Source: Candidatus Woesearchaeota archaeon (GTDB lineage Archaea; Nanobdellota; Nanobdellia; Woesearchaeales; GCA-2686295). From it: a stretch of 33,415 bases of DNA. The notes under the pieces were generated by a model. That model ran no database searches. It had not been told where the DNA came from and saw only the letters and a list, made by a program, of their open reading frames with translations. Within the stretch, counting starts at the first letter, position 1; each line of letters starts with the position of its first letter. This document shows positions 1 to 6,037 of this stretch, one piece after another. Position numbers and translations under genes: made by a program. The stretch lies in NCBI GenBank assembly GCA_937912225.1, contig CALDOJ010000003.1, positions 1 to 33,415 of the forward strand. Reading direction: 5' to 3'.

Positions 1-205
1 CTATAAAAAATAATAATGAGAGTGTAGCTTTAGCTATGTAAAATTGTTCTATAATAATATTTATATGGGATTTAATTTAGTATTATTTAACTAAAATATC
101 TTGTTTTAACTAGGTTATTTTTGTTGTTAAAAAAATCACTTTTAAATAGTGGTGAATATCAACTTTTTGTAAAATACTATACTTATTTGTATATAAAAAC
201 GCTGT

Positions 206-229
206 TTTGTATGGATTAATCCATACAAA
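206..229. promoter_or_regulatory. Perfect 24-bp palindrome, candidate operator
   Basis: Twelve bases on each side of the centre at 217/218 pair without a mismatch; the core is GTATGGATT and its complement. It ends about 22 bases before the TATA box at 252-259 that serves tfe. A perfect dyad of this length is a typical site for a dimeric regulator, or could form a hairpin in a transcript. Its partner protein is not known. Confidence 0.55.
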
Positions 230-251
230 TAAAGGCTTTAAAAACAAAAAG

Positions 252-259
252 TTTATAAA
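252..259 (+). promoter_or_regulatory. TATA box of tfe
   Basis: TTTATAAA preceded by an A-rich stretch that could be the BRE. Initiation about 25 bases downstream would give a leader of roughly 80 bases before the first start codon, or about 130 before the internal start at 417. This is longer than the near-leaderless promoters seen for most genes in the window. Confidence 0.5.
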
Positions 260-362
260 GGGTTAAATCAAGAATTAAATATAGTTAATAAAAACTTACT
301 TTGGGGGTAAGACGCTAAGAATACATAACATAGGAATATCAATCGCACTTAAAAAATAATTA

Positions 363-935
363 ATGACAAACAAAATGGAACAAAAACAAGTATTAATAGA
401 GAAGAAGAAAACAAACATGAAACTAAGCAAAAAATTTATAGAAGATGTTGTTGTTGAACTTGTTGGTGAAGAAGCATTACCTATAATTTTCTTCCTAAGA
501 GGTAAAAGTAAAATTTCTGAATTTATCATTGCAGAAGAGCTCGATTTAGAAATTCATAGAACAAGAAACCTTCTATATAGATTATATGAGCACAACTTAG
601 TTTTCTTTCTGAGAAAAAAAGACAAAATCAAAGGATGGTACATTTGTTACTGGGACTTTAATGAAAAAATAATTCCAGAAGCAGCTGAAAAAATTCGTTT
701 GCAAAAAATTGAAAAGATTGAAGAAAGACTTTCAAAAGAAGAATCAAACAATTTTTTCATGTGTAAAAACGCTTGTGCAAGAATGACCTTTGATAAATCA
801 GTCGAATTTAACTTCAAATGTCCTGAATGCGGTCAAATTATGAACGATCAGGATAATACAAGAACTATAGAGTTCTTGCAAGAAAAGTTAAAAGAACTCA
901 AGAAGAACACTACACATGCTAAGAAAAAAGTTTGA
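363..935 (+). CDS. tfe: Transcription initiation factor E subunit alpha (TFE)
   Basis: General archaeal transcription factor that helps RNA polymerase open and hold the promoter, homologous to the TFIIE alpha N-terminus. Residues about 20-100 form the winged-helix domain, ending in the family signature KIKGWYICYWDFN. A charged helix follows, then a zinc ribbon with Cys134, Cys138, Cys153 and Cys156 (CPEC), then a lysine-rich tail. Length is usual for the family. The first in-frame ATG is at 363, with a stop two codons before it. The internal Met19 (417) begins MKLSKKFIEDVV, which matches the usual N-terminus better, so the true protein may start there. The first zinc pair is CxxxC rather than CxxC. 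Confidence 0.93.
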   Translation: MTNKMEQKQVLIEKKKTNMKLSKKFIEDVVVELVGEEALPIIFFLRGKSKISEFIIAEELDLEIHRTRNLLYRLYEHNLVFFLRKKDKIKGWYICYWDFNEKIIPEAAEKIRLQKIEKIEERLSKEESNNFFMCKNACARMTFDKSVEFNFKCPECGQIMNDQDNTRTIEFLQEKLKELKKNTTHAKKKV

Positions 936-939
936 TATT

Positions 940-961
940 CTTCAACATATAAGAATTGAAG
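940..961. terminator. Small hairpin between convergent genes
   Basis: CTTCAA at 940-945 can pair with TTGAAG at 956-961 around a ten-base loop. It lies just after the tfe stop and before the end of the opposing nucleotidyltransferase-like gene. It could mark transcript ends on both strands. Archaeal termination relies mainly on T tracts, so this is only a suggestion. Confidence 0.25.
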
Positions 962-984
962 GTCTTAGTTAGTATTTAAAAGAA

Positions 985-1416
985 TTAATGTTTCAAATAT
1001 CTTGAGATTAACTCAACTTTGTCTGTTCTATCAATTAATTCATAAAACTTTTTAGCATGTTCTAAAGGTAAAATAGGTATTTCTAATCCTTGCCAAAAAA
1101 TGAATTTAGTTTTATCAAACAAATCCCATTTTCTATCACCATAAGAATTTACTTCAACTTCAAATCCATTGATATTGTAGATTATTGACGGTCCTTTAAT
1201 TTTTTCACTATAAACATCAGTAATTTGAAAATTTTTTAATGAGCTTCTAAAAATATTTATACCTTCATCATCAGTTGTTAAATCTAAATCTTTAACAGAA
1301 ACATCTATTCCTTGTATTAGAAGATTGGCACTACCTTCCAGTCTCCAATTAAAATTTATTCTTGGGAGTTTATTAAGAATTATTTCTAAGATTGATTTAA
1401 TATCTTCTTGATTCAT
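985..1416 (-). CDS. Nucleotidyltransferase-like protein
   Basis: Short protein (143 residues) with the core motif of the minimal nucleotidyltransferase fold: Gly28-Ser29 in RLEGSANL followed by two spaced aspartates, Asp43 and Asp45, in KDLDLTT. A third acidic strand, FEVEVNSYGD near residue 86, could complete the metal site. Such proteins transfer nucleotides to small molecules, proteins or RNA, and the substrate cannot be read from the sequence. There is no HEPN partner beside it, so a toxin-antitoxin role is not supported. Its start lies one base after the stop of the aldo/keto reductase gene, so the two are co-transcribed with the DUF1385 gene. Confidence 0.6.
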   Translation of the reverse strand: MNQEDIKSILEIILNKLPRINFNWRLEGSANLLIQGIDVSVKDLDLTTDDEGINIFRSSLKNFQITDVYSEKIKGPSIIYNINGFEVEVNSYGDRKWDLFDKTKFIFWQGLEIPILPLEHAKKFYELIDRTDKVELISRYLKH

Positions 1417-1417
1417 T

Positions 1418-2278
1418 TTATTCTTTTAATGACTCAAAGTTTGTTTCATCTAATAACTTCACATCCTTATTACTTAATTTCCAACCTAAAGCTCCAAGAT
1501 TTTCTTTCATGTGTTCAACATTTGATGATTTTGGAATTGTAACTATATTCTTTTTAGAAATAAGCCAATTAATAGCTATTTGTGCTTTTGTTTTACCATA
1601 CTTTTGTTCTAATTTGTCAAGAATTGGATGTGATTTTAATAAAAGTCCTCGTTCGATTGGTCTTTCTGCCATAATTATTATGTTGTTTTCTTGACAATAG
1701 GGCACGGTTTCTAATTCCATATTGTTATTACTACCGTATTTTCCTTGATTTCTAGTAAGAAGACTATATTCTATTTGGTTTACAACAATCTTGCTTTTTG
1801 AAACTTTTTGAGCTTCTATCATTTGTTTTGTGGTAAAATTACTAACGCCAATATACCTAACAAGTTTTTGTTCTATTAAATAATTCATAGCGTTCATAGT
1901 TTCTTTAATAGGAATTTCTGGATTTGGAGCATGAATTAAATAAAGGTCAATATATTTAATTTTCATTCTTTTCATACTTGCTTTTGCAGAATTAATTACA
2001 TCTTCATAATGTAAATGTTCATTAGTTACTTTTGTGGTGATGAATAATTTAGATTTGTTAATTTTTTTGATTGCTTTGCCGATTAATTCTTCTGTATGAC
2101 CAACAGCATACATTTCGGCAGTATCAAGATGAGTATAACCTAATTTAATAGCTTCTTTTATTGCTTTAATTTCTTTATCATCTTTAGAATAATCAGGTTC
2201 TCTTCCGCCACCCATTAACCAAGTACCCAAACCTATAACTGGAATTTTGAATCCATTAGATAACTCTTTATATTCCAT
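1418..2278 (-). CDS. Aldo/keto reductase
   Basis: NAD(P)H-dependent oxidoreductase of carbonyl compounds, with the (beta/alpha)8 barrel of the AKR superfamily. The full catalytic tetrad is visible: Asp52, Tyr57 (LDTAEMY), Lys83 (ITTKV) and His116 (LYLIHAPNP). A C-terminal IPKSS segment is the usual site that contacts the phosphate of NADPH. At 286 residues it has normal length for the bacterial and archaeal prostaglandin-F-synthase-like group. The substrate is not predictable. It is the middle gene of a tight three-gene operon: one base separates it from the DUF1385 gene upstream and one base from the nucleotidyltransferase-like gene downstream. Confidence 0.9.
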   Translation of the reverse strand: MEYKELSNGFKIPVIGLGTWLMGGGREPDYSKDDKEIKAIKEAIKLGYTHLDTAEMYAVGHTEELIGKAIKKINKSKLFITTKVTNEHLHYEDVINSAKASMKRMKIKYIDLYLIHAPNPEIPIKETMNAMNYLIEQKLVRYIGVSNFTTKQMIEAQKVSKSKIVVNQIEYSLLTRNQGKYGSNNNMELETVPYCQENNIIIMAERPIERGLLLKSHPILDKLEQKYGKTKAQIAINWLISKKNIVTIPKSSNVEHMKENLGALGWKLSNKDVKLLDETNFESLKE

Positions 2279-2279
2279 T

Positions 2280-3158
2280 TTAGAACTTAACTTTTTCAGC
2301 TTTCAAAACAGTTTCTAAAGCTTTAATTCCTACTTCAATCTGTTTATTGTCAGGTTCTTTAGTTGTTATTTTTTGCATCCATAATCCTGGAGCAGAAATA
2401 ATTCTTGTAAGCCAGTTGTCATATTTACCACTTGCTTTGATTATTTCATAAGCAACACCTGCAATAAGAGGTAATAGAAGAATTCTTAACAAATATTTTG
2501 TAGCTAAATTTAAGTTGAAAGGAATGAACATGTAGAATATTATGCTTACAATTATTACAATTAATAAGAATGCAGTTCCACATCTTGGATGTAATGTAGT
2601 ATGTTTTTTAACGTTTTTAACGTTTAATTTCAAACCTTTTTCATAACAATGAACTGCTTTATGTTCAGCACCATGGTATTGAAATACTCGTCTAACATCT
2701 TTCATTAATGAGATTATCCAAACATAAGCAACAAACATCCCAATTTTAATAGCTCCATCAATTATATTAAATAAGAAATTATTCAAACCTAATTTATTTT
2801 TGAAAATATTTGCAAGCAATAAAGGTAGGAATTTGAATATAACTAAAGCAAGAATCACACCCACTAAAATTGAAAAGAACATTTCCCATCCAGAAACATT
2901 TTCTTCTTCACCAAGACTCTGATCAGTTGACCATGATAATGCTTTCATTCCTAATGAAAGGGTTTCTCCAAGGATAATTATTCCTCTAACAAATGGCCAT
3001 CCAAAAAGTTTATTTTTTTTAGTCCAAGAAACTTGTTTCTTTTTTTGAACAACAATTTTATTATCAGGAGTTCTAACAGCAGTAGCCACATAATTAGGAG
3101 AACGCATCATTACGCCTTCAATAACTGCTTGGCCACCAACATTTAAACAACTCTTCAT
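2280..3158 (-). CDS. DUF1385 family membrane protein (YqhQ-like)
   Basis: Polytopic membrane protein of unknown function found in Firmicutes (YqhQ) and other bacteria and sporadically in archaea. The N-terminus MKSCLNVGGQAVIEGVMMR is the family hallmark. Hydrophobic segments lie at about 90-118, 128-150, 196-216 and 222-240. Conserved histidines and a cysteine (HGAEHKAVH, residues 162-170, and HPRC, 190-193) suggest a metal site, which is why some databases call it a putative metal-dependent enzyme; that is unproven. It is the first gene of the minus-strand operon, reading from the divergent promoter at 3159-3220. Length is typical. Confidence 0.88.
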   Translation of the reverse strand: MKSCLNVGGQAVIEGVMMRSPNYVATAVRTPDNKIVVQKKKQVSWTKKNKLFGWPFVRGIIILGETLSLGMKALSWSTDQSLGEEENVSGWEMFFSILVGVILALVIFKFLPLLLANIFKNKLGLNNFLFNIIDGAIKIGMFVAYVWIISLMKDVRRVFQYHGAEHKAVHCYEKGLKLNVKNVKKHTTLHPRCGTAFLLIVIIVSIIFYMFIPFNLNLATKYLLRILLLPLIAGVAYEIIKASGKYDNWLTRIISAPGLWMQKITTKEPDNKQIEVGIKALETVLKAEKVKF

Positions 3159-3220
3159 CTTAAAAGAAATAACGCCCTATTATAAAAAAGTTTTTATAAA
3201 AAAAGAGTTTTAAATATTTT
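3159..3220. promoter_or_regulatory. Divergent promoter between DUF1385 and DUF357 genes
   Basis: Sixty-two bases separate two divergent start codons. Two TATA-like boxes are visible: TTTTTATAAA around 3190-3200, suited to the plus-strand gene at 3221, and TATTATAAAA around 3178-3188, which read on the other strand suits the gene ending at 3158. Both are about 20-30 bases from their start codons, so both transcripts would be leaderless or nearly so. Confidence 0.55.
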
Positions 3221-3505
3221 ATGAACAACATAGTTACTGCTGAACAACTTAAGAAATACTTTGCAATTACAGGCGAAGCTTTAGACGCTGTAAAGGACAA
3301 AATTGATGAAACTCGAAAGGCTGAAGCTGAAGATTTTTTAGATATGGCAACTCGTTATTACTCTGATGCTAAACATTTCAAGGAAAAAGGGGATTATGTA
3401 CTGGCATTTGGAGCGTTAAACTATGCTCATGGATGGCTTGATGCAGGTGCTCGAATTGGTTTATTTGACGTTCATGACTCTAGATTATTTACGGTGGACG
3501 ACTAA
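3221..3505 (+). CDS. DUF357 family protein
   Basis: Small archaeal protein (94 residues) of the DUF357 family, widespread in Euryarchaeota and DPANN and predicted to be a helical bundle. The C-terminal half carries the conserved core YYSDAKHFKEKGDYVLAF followed by ALNYAHGWLDAGARIGLFDV. Function is unknown. The gene is followed at once by a nine-base-pair hairpin and then by a PIN-domain gene with its own Shine-Dalgarno sequence, so the pair may be one transcript. Start chosen at the only suitable ATG, leaderless relative to the TATA box at about 3190. Confidence 0.88.
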   Translation: MNNIVTAEQLKKYFAITGEALDAVKDKIDETRKAEAEDFLDMATRYYSDAKHFKEKGDYVLAFGALNYAHGWLDAGARIGLFDVHDSRLFTVDD

Positions 3506-3506
3506 T

Positions 3507-3530
3507 GAAAAATCTAAAAACAGATTTTTC
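3507..3530 (+). terminator. Nine-bp perfect hairpin after DUF357 gene
   Basis: GAAAAATCT at 3507-3515 pairs exactly with AGATTTTTC at 3522-3530 around a six-base loop, starting two bases after the stop codon. The hairpin contains a T5 tract. It may be a terminator, an RNA processing site or a stability element between the two genes. Confidence 0.4.
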
Positions 3531-3559
3531 GTGTTTGAATTCAAAGGAGAATTAAAACT

Positions 3560-4042
3560 ATGAAAGACTTATTTGAAAACTTACCAAAATTAACTTTGCA
3601 AGATAAAGTTGATTATTTAATTGATACTTGTTTCTTTATTTGGATTTTTGAACATCATAAAGAAAAAGATTTTATGAAATTTTTACAAACTAATAAATGT
3701 GCTGTAACTTCATTTAATGTTGAGGAACTAATTCATGTCGAACATCGACTTCATGATAATATTAAAGTTGCTACAAGGAAGTTTTTCCACAAGGTTGAGA
3801 ATTTATTTGTTTTAGAAGTTCCAGTTCACCCAGGTAATCCTGGTCAAGAACATGCATTTGTAAAGCTCATCTTACCTGCGATTGATGAAACAGAACATGA
3901 TCCAAGTGATGCAGTCATGGTTGCTGCAGCCGTAAAAGTAGGTGCAAATGTTTTAACAAGAGATAAACATGATATTTTTAATACGAGATTAGAGAACTTT
4001 TTACAAGATTATGATATTAAAGTTTTAAATACTTTTTCTTAG
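3560..4042 (+). CDS. PIN-domain protein, putative ribonuclease
   Basis: Predicted single-strand RNA nuclease with the PIN fold. Acidic residues fall where the metal ligands are expected: Asp22 in YLIDTCFF, Glu55 in FNVEEL, Asp117 in HDPSDAVMVAAA, and an aspartate in LTRDKHD near residue 135. A good Shine-Dalgarno, AAAGGAG, sits eight to nine bases before the ATG, which fixes the start. PIN proteins are often VapC toxins, but no VapB-like gene lies beside it; the neighbour is DUF357. A housekeeping RNA-processing role is as likely as a toxin. Its stop overlaps by three bases the stop region of the frameshifted gene on the other strand. Confidence 0.75.
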   Translation: MKDLFENLPKLTLQDKVDYLIDTCFFIWIFEHHKEKDFMKFLQTNKCAVTSFNVEELIHVEHRLHDNIKVATRKFFHKVENLFVLEVPVHPGNPGQEHAFVKLILPAIDETEHDPSDAVMVAAAVKVGANVLTRDKHDIFNTRLENFLQDYDIKVLNTFS

Positions 4043-4334
4043 GAATTATAGGCGTCATAAAAGTTCCAAGCATAAGTTCCAAGCAAAATAATCCATCCTA
4101 GAATATTAAGAATAGTAAACCAAGCCATTTCTTCTGGTAGAATATTTTTTACTCCCCAACACCAGAGTGCAACTAAGAATCCAAAATATATTGCAAATAA
4201 ATCAACCCAATCTTTTTTATATACTTGACCCAGTCCTGGAATAATTGAAAGCCATGCTGCTAATTTATCTTTTTTAGAATTTCTTTTAACAACTACTTTT
4301 TTTATAACATTTGCTTTCTTTTTTTAACAGGCAT
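4039..4334 (-). pseudogene. Small two-helix membrane protein gene with one-base frameshift
   Basis: Reading the minus strand from the ATG at 4334 gives MPVKKRKQML and then a stop. If one A is added to the A7 run at 4319-4325, the frame opens to a 98-residue protein that ends at the TAA at 4039-4041. It has a lysine-rich N-terminus, then LAAWLSIIPGLGQVYKKDW, then two membrane helices and the ending YAWNFYDAYNS. The IPGLGQxY phrase is typical of small TM2/DUF5683-like membrane proteins. No alternative start codon exists in the long frame before the first helix, so the break matters. It may be a real inactivation, programmed or phase-variable slippage, or a sequencing error in the homopolymer. 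Two bases separate it from the upstream gene, so it is the last gene of the cbf5 operon. Confidence 0.7.
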
Positions 4335-4336
4335 TT

Positions 4337-4681
4337 TTATTCTTTAAAGAATTGCACAATATTTTTCCAAGTAAGTTCTCTATGGTAGAAATATAACCAG
4401 ATAACTATCCAGTAAACAATCCATGTAACGAATGCGCAGAATAATGATCCTAATACAATGCTTATTACTGCAGAAATAACTGGACATTCAAATGCATCAA
4501 AAAATGCTGCACAAGTATGTGGTAAATAGAATGGAATCATTGATAAGGCCCACAAAATCCATAAACCATAGAAACCATATTTGCTTAACTTCCTTCTCTT
4601 CATTTCTTTAGCAGAAATTTTAGGCTCGGTTGTTGTTTGTTTGTTTACAGATTGTTTCTTAGTTACTTTTTTCTTGGCCAT
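4337..4681 (-). CDS. Small lysine-rich membrane protein
   Basis: A 114-residue protein that I cannot assign to a named family. The first 35 residues are basic and rich in K and T (MAKKKVTKKQSVNKQ), then two hydrophobic segments follow at about 36-55 and 66-95, with a single Cys pair (HTCAAFFDAFEC) between them. The basic N-terminus resembles that of the frameshifted gene just downstream, so the two may be related or work together. It lies 26 bases after cbf5 on the same strand and two bases before the next gene, which makes a three-gene operon. Confidence 0.65.
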   Translation of the reverse strand: MAKKKVTKKQSVNKQTTTEPKISAKEMKRRKLSKYGFYGLWILWALSMIPFYLPHTCAAFFDAFECPVISAVISIVLGSLFCAFVTWIVYWIVIWLYFYHRELTWKNIVQFFKE

Positions 4682-4707
4682 TGTTTATTTGTAAACCTTT
4701 TCTCTTT

Positions 4708-5697
4708 TTATAGTTTTTCTATTTTAGGATATGTTTTTGGTGCCATAAAGACTTGTTCGCATTTAACTGCAATGCCTCTTTCTTCTTCTAAAATCTTTTT
4801 TGTGGCCATTTTTGATGTTCCAACAGCCACTAATTCTCCTTTTAAACTTAAAATTGCAACTTTTAAATCAGGTTCTATTCCTGATTCTAATGATGCGATT
4901 CCTGGAACTTTAAGACTAGCGCCATGACAAATAGTATCGACTGTTGTATCTAAAACCCATATTTTGGGCAAATGCTCTATAGCGTTTTCAATAGGTTGAA
5001 TTAATTTTTTTAAATAAGAATCATTTTTCTCTTCCGTATAATAATGAAATGCATCTTTTAAATCTTGTAATGTGCATATTGTTTCTTCTTTGAACGGTCC
5101 TACTTTTGTTCTTCGAAGTTCAAACATGTTTGCACCTGTATTCAATCTTAATCCAATATCATGACATAATTTTCTAATATATGTTCCTGCTTGACAGCCA
5201 ACCGTGAATAGTACATCTTTACCATTTATTTCATGAATGTCTATATAGTAGATAGTTCGATAACGAGATCTTCTTTTTACTGCGCTTTTTACAGGCGGTA
5301 ATTGTTTAATTTTTCCAACAAAACTGTTTATACCTTTTATGATTTCTTCTTCAGGTAATTTAGAATGAAGCCTCATTAAACAAATATACTCTTTACCTGC
5401 TGTTAAAAGTGATTCTGAAACTCTAGTTGCTCTTCCTAACGAGACTGCTAAAATACCTGTGACTCTAGGGTCTAATGTGCCTGAATGTCCACTTTTTTTT
5501 ATATTTAAAATTTGTTGAACATAAGCTGAAACTTGATGAGAACTTGGCCCTGATGGTTTGTCAATATTTACGATCCCATACTCTAATAGTTCTTCAGCAG
5601 TTCTATCTTCTGGTTTTTTGCCAAACTTAGAACTTGGTTTAGCTTCTTTTTTAACAAGAATTTCTCGGTCTTTAGTCTCAAATGGTAATTTTCCCAT
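4708..5697 (-). CDS. cbf5: Cbf5, catalytic subunit of H/ACA pseudouridine synthase
   Basis: Archaeal tRNA/rRNA pseudouridine synthase: guided by H/ACA RNAs with Nop10, Gar1 and L7Ae it modifies rRNA, and alone or with Nop10 it can make pseudouridine 55 in tRNA. The TruB signature is intact, with NIDKPSGPSSHQV at 44-56 and GHSGTLDPRVTG at 70-81, catalytic Asp76. The C-terminal third (about 240-320) reads as a PUA RNA-binding domain, containing HGASLKVPGIASL. Length of 329 is usual for archaea. A TATA box (5719-5727 on the minus strand) 22-30 bases upstream gives a leaderless mRNA. The gene is divergent from the truncated tRNA-like element at 5802. Confidence 0.95.
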   Translation of the reverse strand: MGKLPFETKDREILVKKEAKPSSKFGKKPEDRTAEELLEYGIVNIDKPSGPSSHQVSAYVQQILNIKKSGHSGTLDPRVTGILAVSLGRATRVSESLLTAGKEYICLMRLHSKLPEEEIIKGINSFVGKIKQLPPVKSAVKRRSRYRTIYYIDIHEINGKDVLFTVGCQAGTYIRKLCHDIGLRLNTGANMFELRRTKVGPFKEETICTLQDLKDAFHYYTEEKNDSYLKKLIQPIENAIEHLPKIWVLDTTVDTICHGASLKVPGIASLESGIEPDLKVAILSLKGELVAVGTSKMATKKILEEERGIAVKCEQVFMAPKTYPKIEKL

Positions 5698-5718
5698 AAA
5701 ATATTAGAAATAAAATCC

Positions 5719-5727
5719 TATTATATA
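5719..5727 (-). promoter_or_regulatory. TATA box of the cbf5 operon
   Basis: TATATAATA on the minus strand lies 22-30 bases before the cbf5 ATG at 5697. A near-palindrome (CGGAAAATTTTCG, about 5733-5745) stands directly upstream of it. Confidence 0.5.
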
Positions 5728-5745
5728 GCTTTCGGAAAATTTTCG

Positions 5746-5840
5746 AAAAAAATGTGGTTAGTTTTATGAATAATTAATTTCATAATAAAAAATAAAGAAA
5801 ATGCGAGGTCACATAACCTGGCATTGTAACGAACTGAAAC
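5746..5840 (+). repeat. Promoter plus tRNA 5' part, duplicated at 27081-27196
   Basis: About 90 bases here match, with few changes and short gaps, the minus-strand sequence running from about 27196 down to 27110. The shared block includes a run of seven A, ATGTGRTT, the exact 19-base string ATGAATAATTAATTTCATA, AATAAAGAAA and then TGCGAGGTCACATAACCT. It therefore covers the promoter and the first part of a tRNA-like gene. One copy sits in front of cbf5, the other in front of kae1, each divergent from that gene. Confidence 0.75.
5802..5840 (+). pseudogene. 5' half of a tRNA-like gene, ends at anticodon loop
   Basis: Thirty-nine bases fit tRNA positions 1-38: acceptor strand TGCGAGG, T8, a D arm with paired 10-12/23-25 (A10-T25), G18 G19 and A14/A21, then ACGAA and the loop CTGAAAC. 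After position 38 the tRNA match stops and AT-rich sequence begins. The element has its own promoter-like block. It could be a truncated pseudogene, or the 5' half of a split tRNA whose 3' half, ending in an acceptor strand like CCTCGCA, lies outside the window. I see no such 3' half here. The D-arm half matches the copy at 27134, while the anticodon half matches the complete copy at 5881, so it looks mosaic. Confidence 0.55.
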
Positions 5841-5880
5841 CAATTATAATAAACTAATTCAACTATTTAAATTTTTCCAT

Positions 5881-5996
5881 GCCGAGGTCGCATAATCTGG
5901 TATTGCGACGAACTGAAACTTTGTTGCCATTACTGGCTTCAGGGTTCAAATCTCGTAAGTACCTCTGTGCTTAGGGTGAAACTCCCTGCCTCGGCG
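5881..5996 (+). tRNA. Type II tRNA with intron at 59/60; loop reads GAA
   Basis: Removing an intron at 5951-5982 leaves 84 bases that fold as a complete tRNA. The acceptor stem is GCCGAGG/CCTCGGC with G73. T8, A14, G18, G19 and A21 are all in place. The anticodon stem ACGAA/TTTGT has one G-T pair. A long variable arm (GCCA/TGGC) follows, then T stem CAGGG/CCCTG with loop TTCAAAT. Long arm plus G73 are the marks of archaeal tRNA-Ser. The seven-base loop CTGAAAC, with U33, gives anticodon GAA, which is phenylalanine. Forcing the serine anticodon UGA would break the stem. So either this is a true oddity or it is not used in ordinary decoding. A TATA-like TTTAAATTT lies about ten bases upstream of the 5' end, at 5866-5874. 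No CCA is encoded. Confidence 0.75.
5951..5982 (+). other. 32-base tRNA intron in the T loop (BHB motif)
   Basis: Exon 1 ends GGGTTCAAA and exon 2 begins TCCCTG. The precursor forms a textbook bulge-helix-bulge: outer helix GGG/CCC, three-base bulge ACT, four-base-pair helix TTCA/TGAA, three-base bulge AAT, inner helix CTC/GGG. Inside, TAAGTAC pairs with GTGCTTA around CTCT. Cutting after the second base of each bulge by the splicing endonuclease restores the loop TTCAAAT and stem CAGGG/CCCTG exactly. Introns at 59/60 are known mainly from Thermoproteales. Confidence 0.8.
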
Positions 5997-6037
5997 CACA
6001 ATTAAATTTATATATAATTAAACATTTTTTATTAATT

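Larger units (their letters stand above)
1..362. other. AT-rich intergenic region upstream of tfe
   Basis: I see no gene here. The stretch is almost pure A and T, with frequent stops in every frame. It holds a perfect palindrome at 206-229 and a good TATA box at 252-259, listed separately. The first bases could be the far flank of a gene outside the window, but no reading frame enters from the left edge convincingly. Confidence 0.6.

Noticed and set aside
296..529. A 77-residue open frame on the minus strand
   Set aside because: It lies opposite the 5' part of tfe, has no ribosome site or promoter, and its content is the complement of tfe coding sequence.
985..1416. MNT/HEPN toxin-antitoxin system
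   Set aside because: The nucleotidyltransferase motif is present, but the adjacent genes are an aldo/keto reductase and tfe, with no HEPN-domain protein.
3560..4042. VapBC toxin-antitoxin pair
   Set aside because: The PIN protein is real but the upstream gene is DUF357, not an AbrB-, RHH- or Phd-like antitoxin, and the spacing with a hairpin between them is not typical of such pairs.
5881..5996. Reading the tRNA loop as UGA to make it a normal tRNA-Ser
   Set aside because: Placing TGA at 34-36 puts C at position 33 and breaks three of five anticodon-stem pairs, while the GAA reading keeps U33 and all five pairs.
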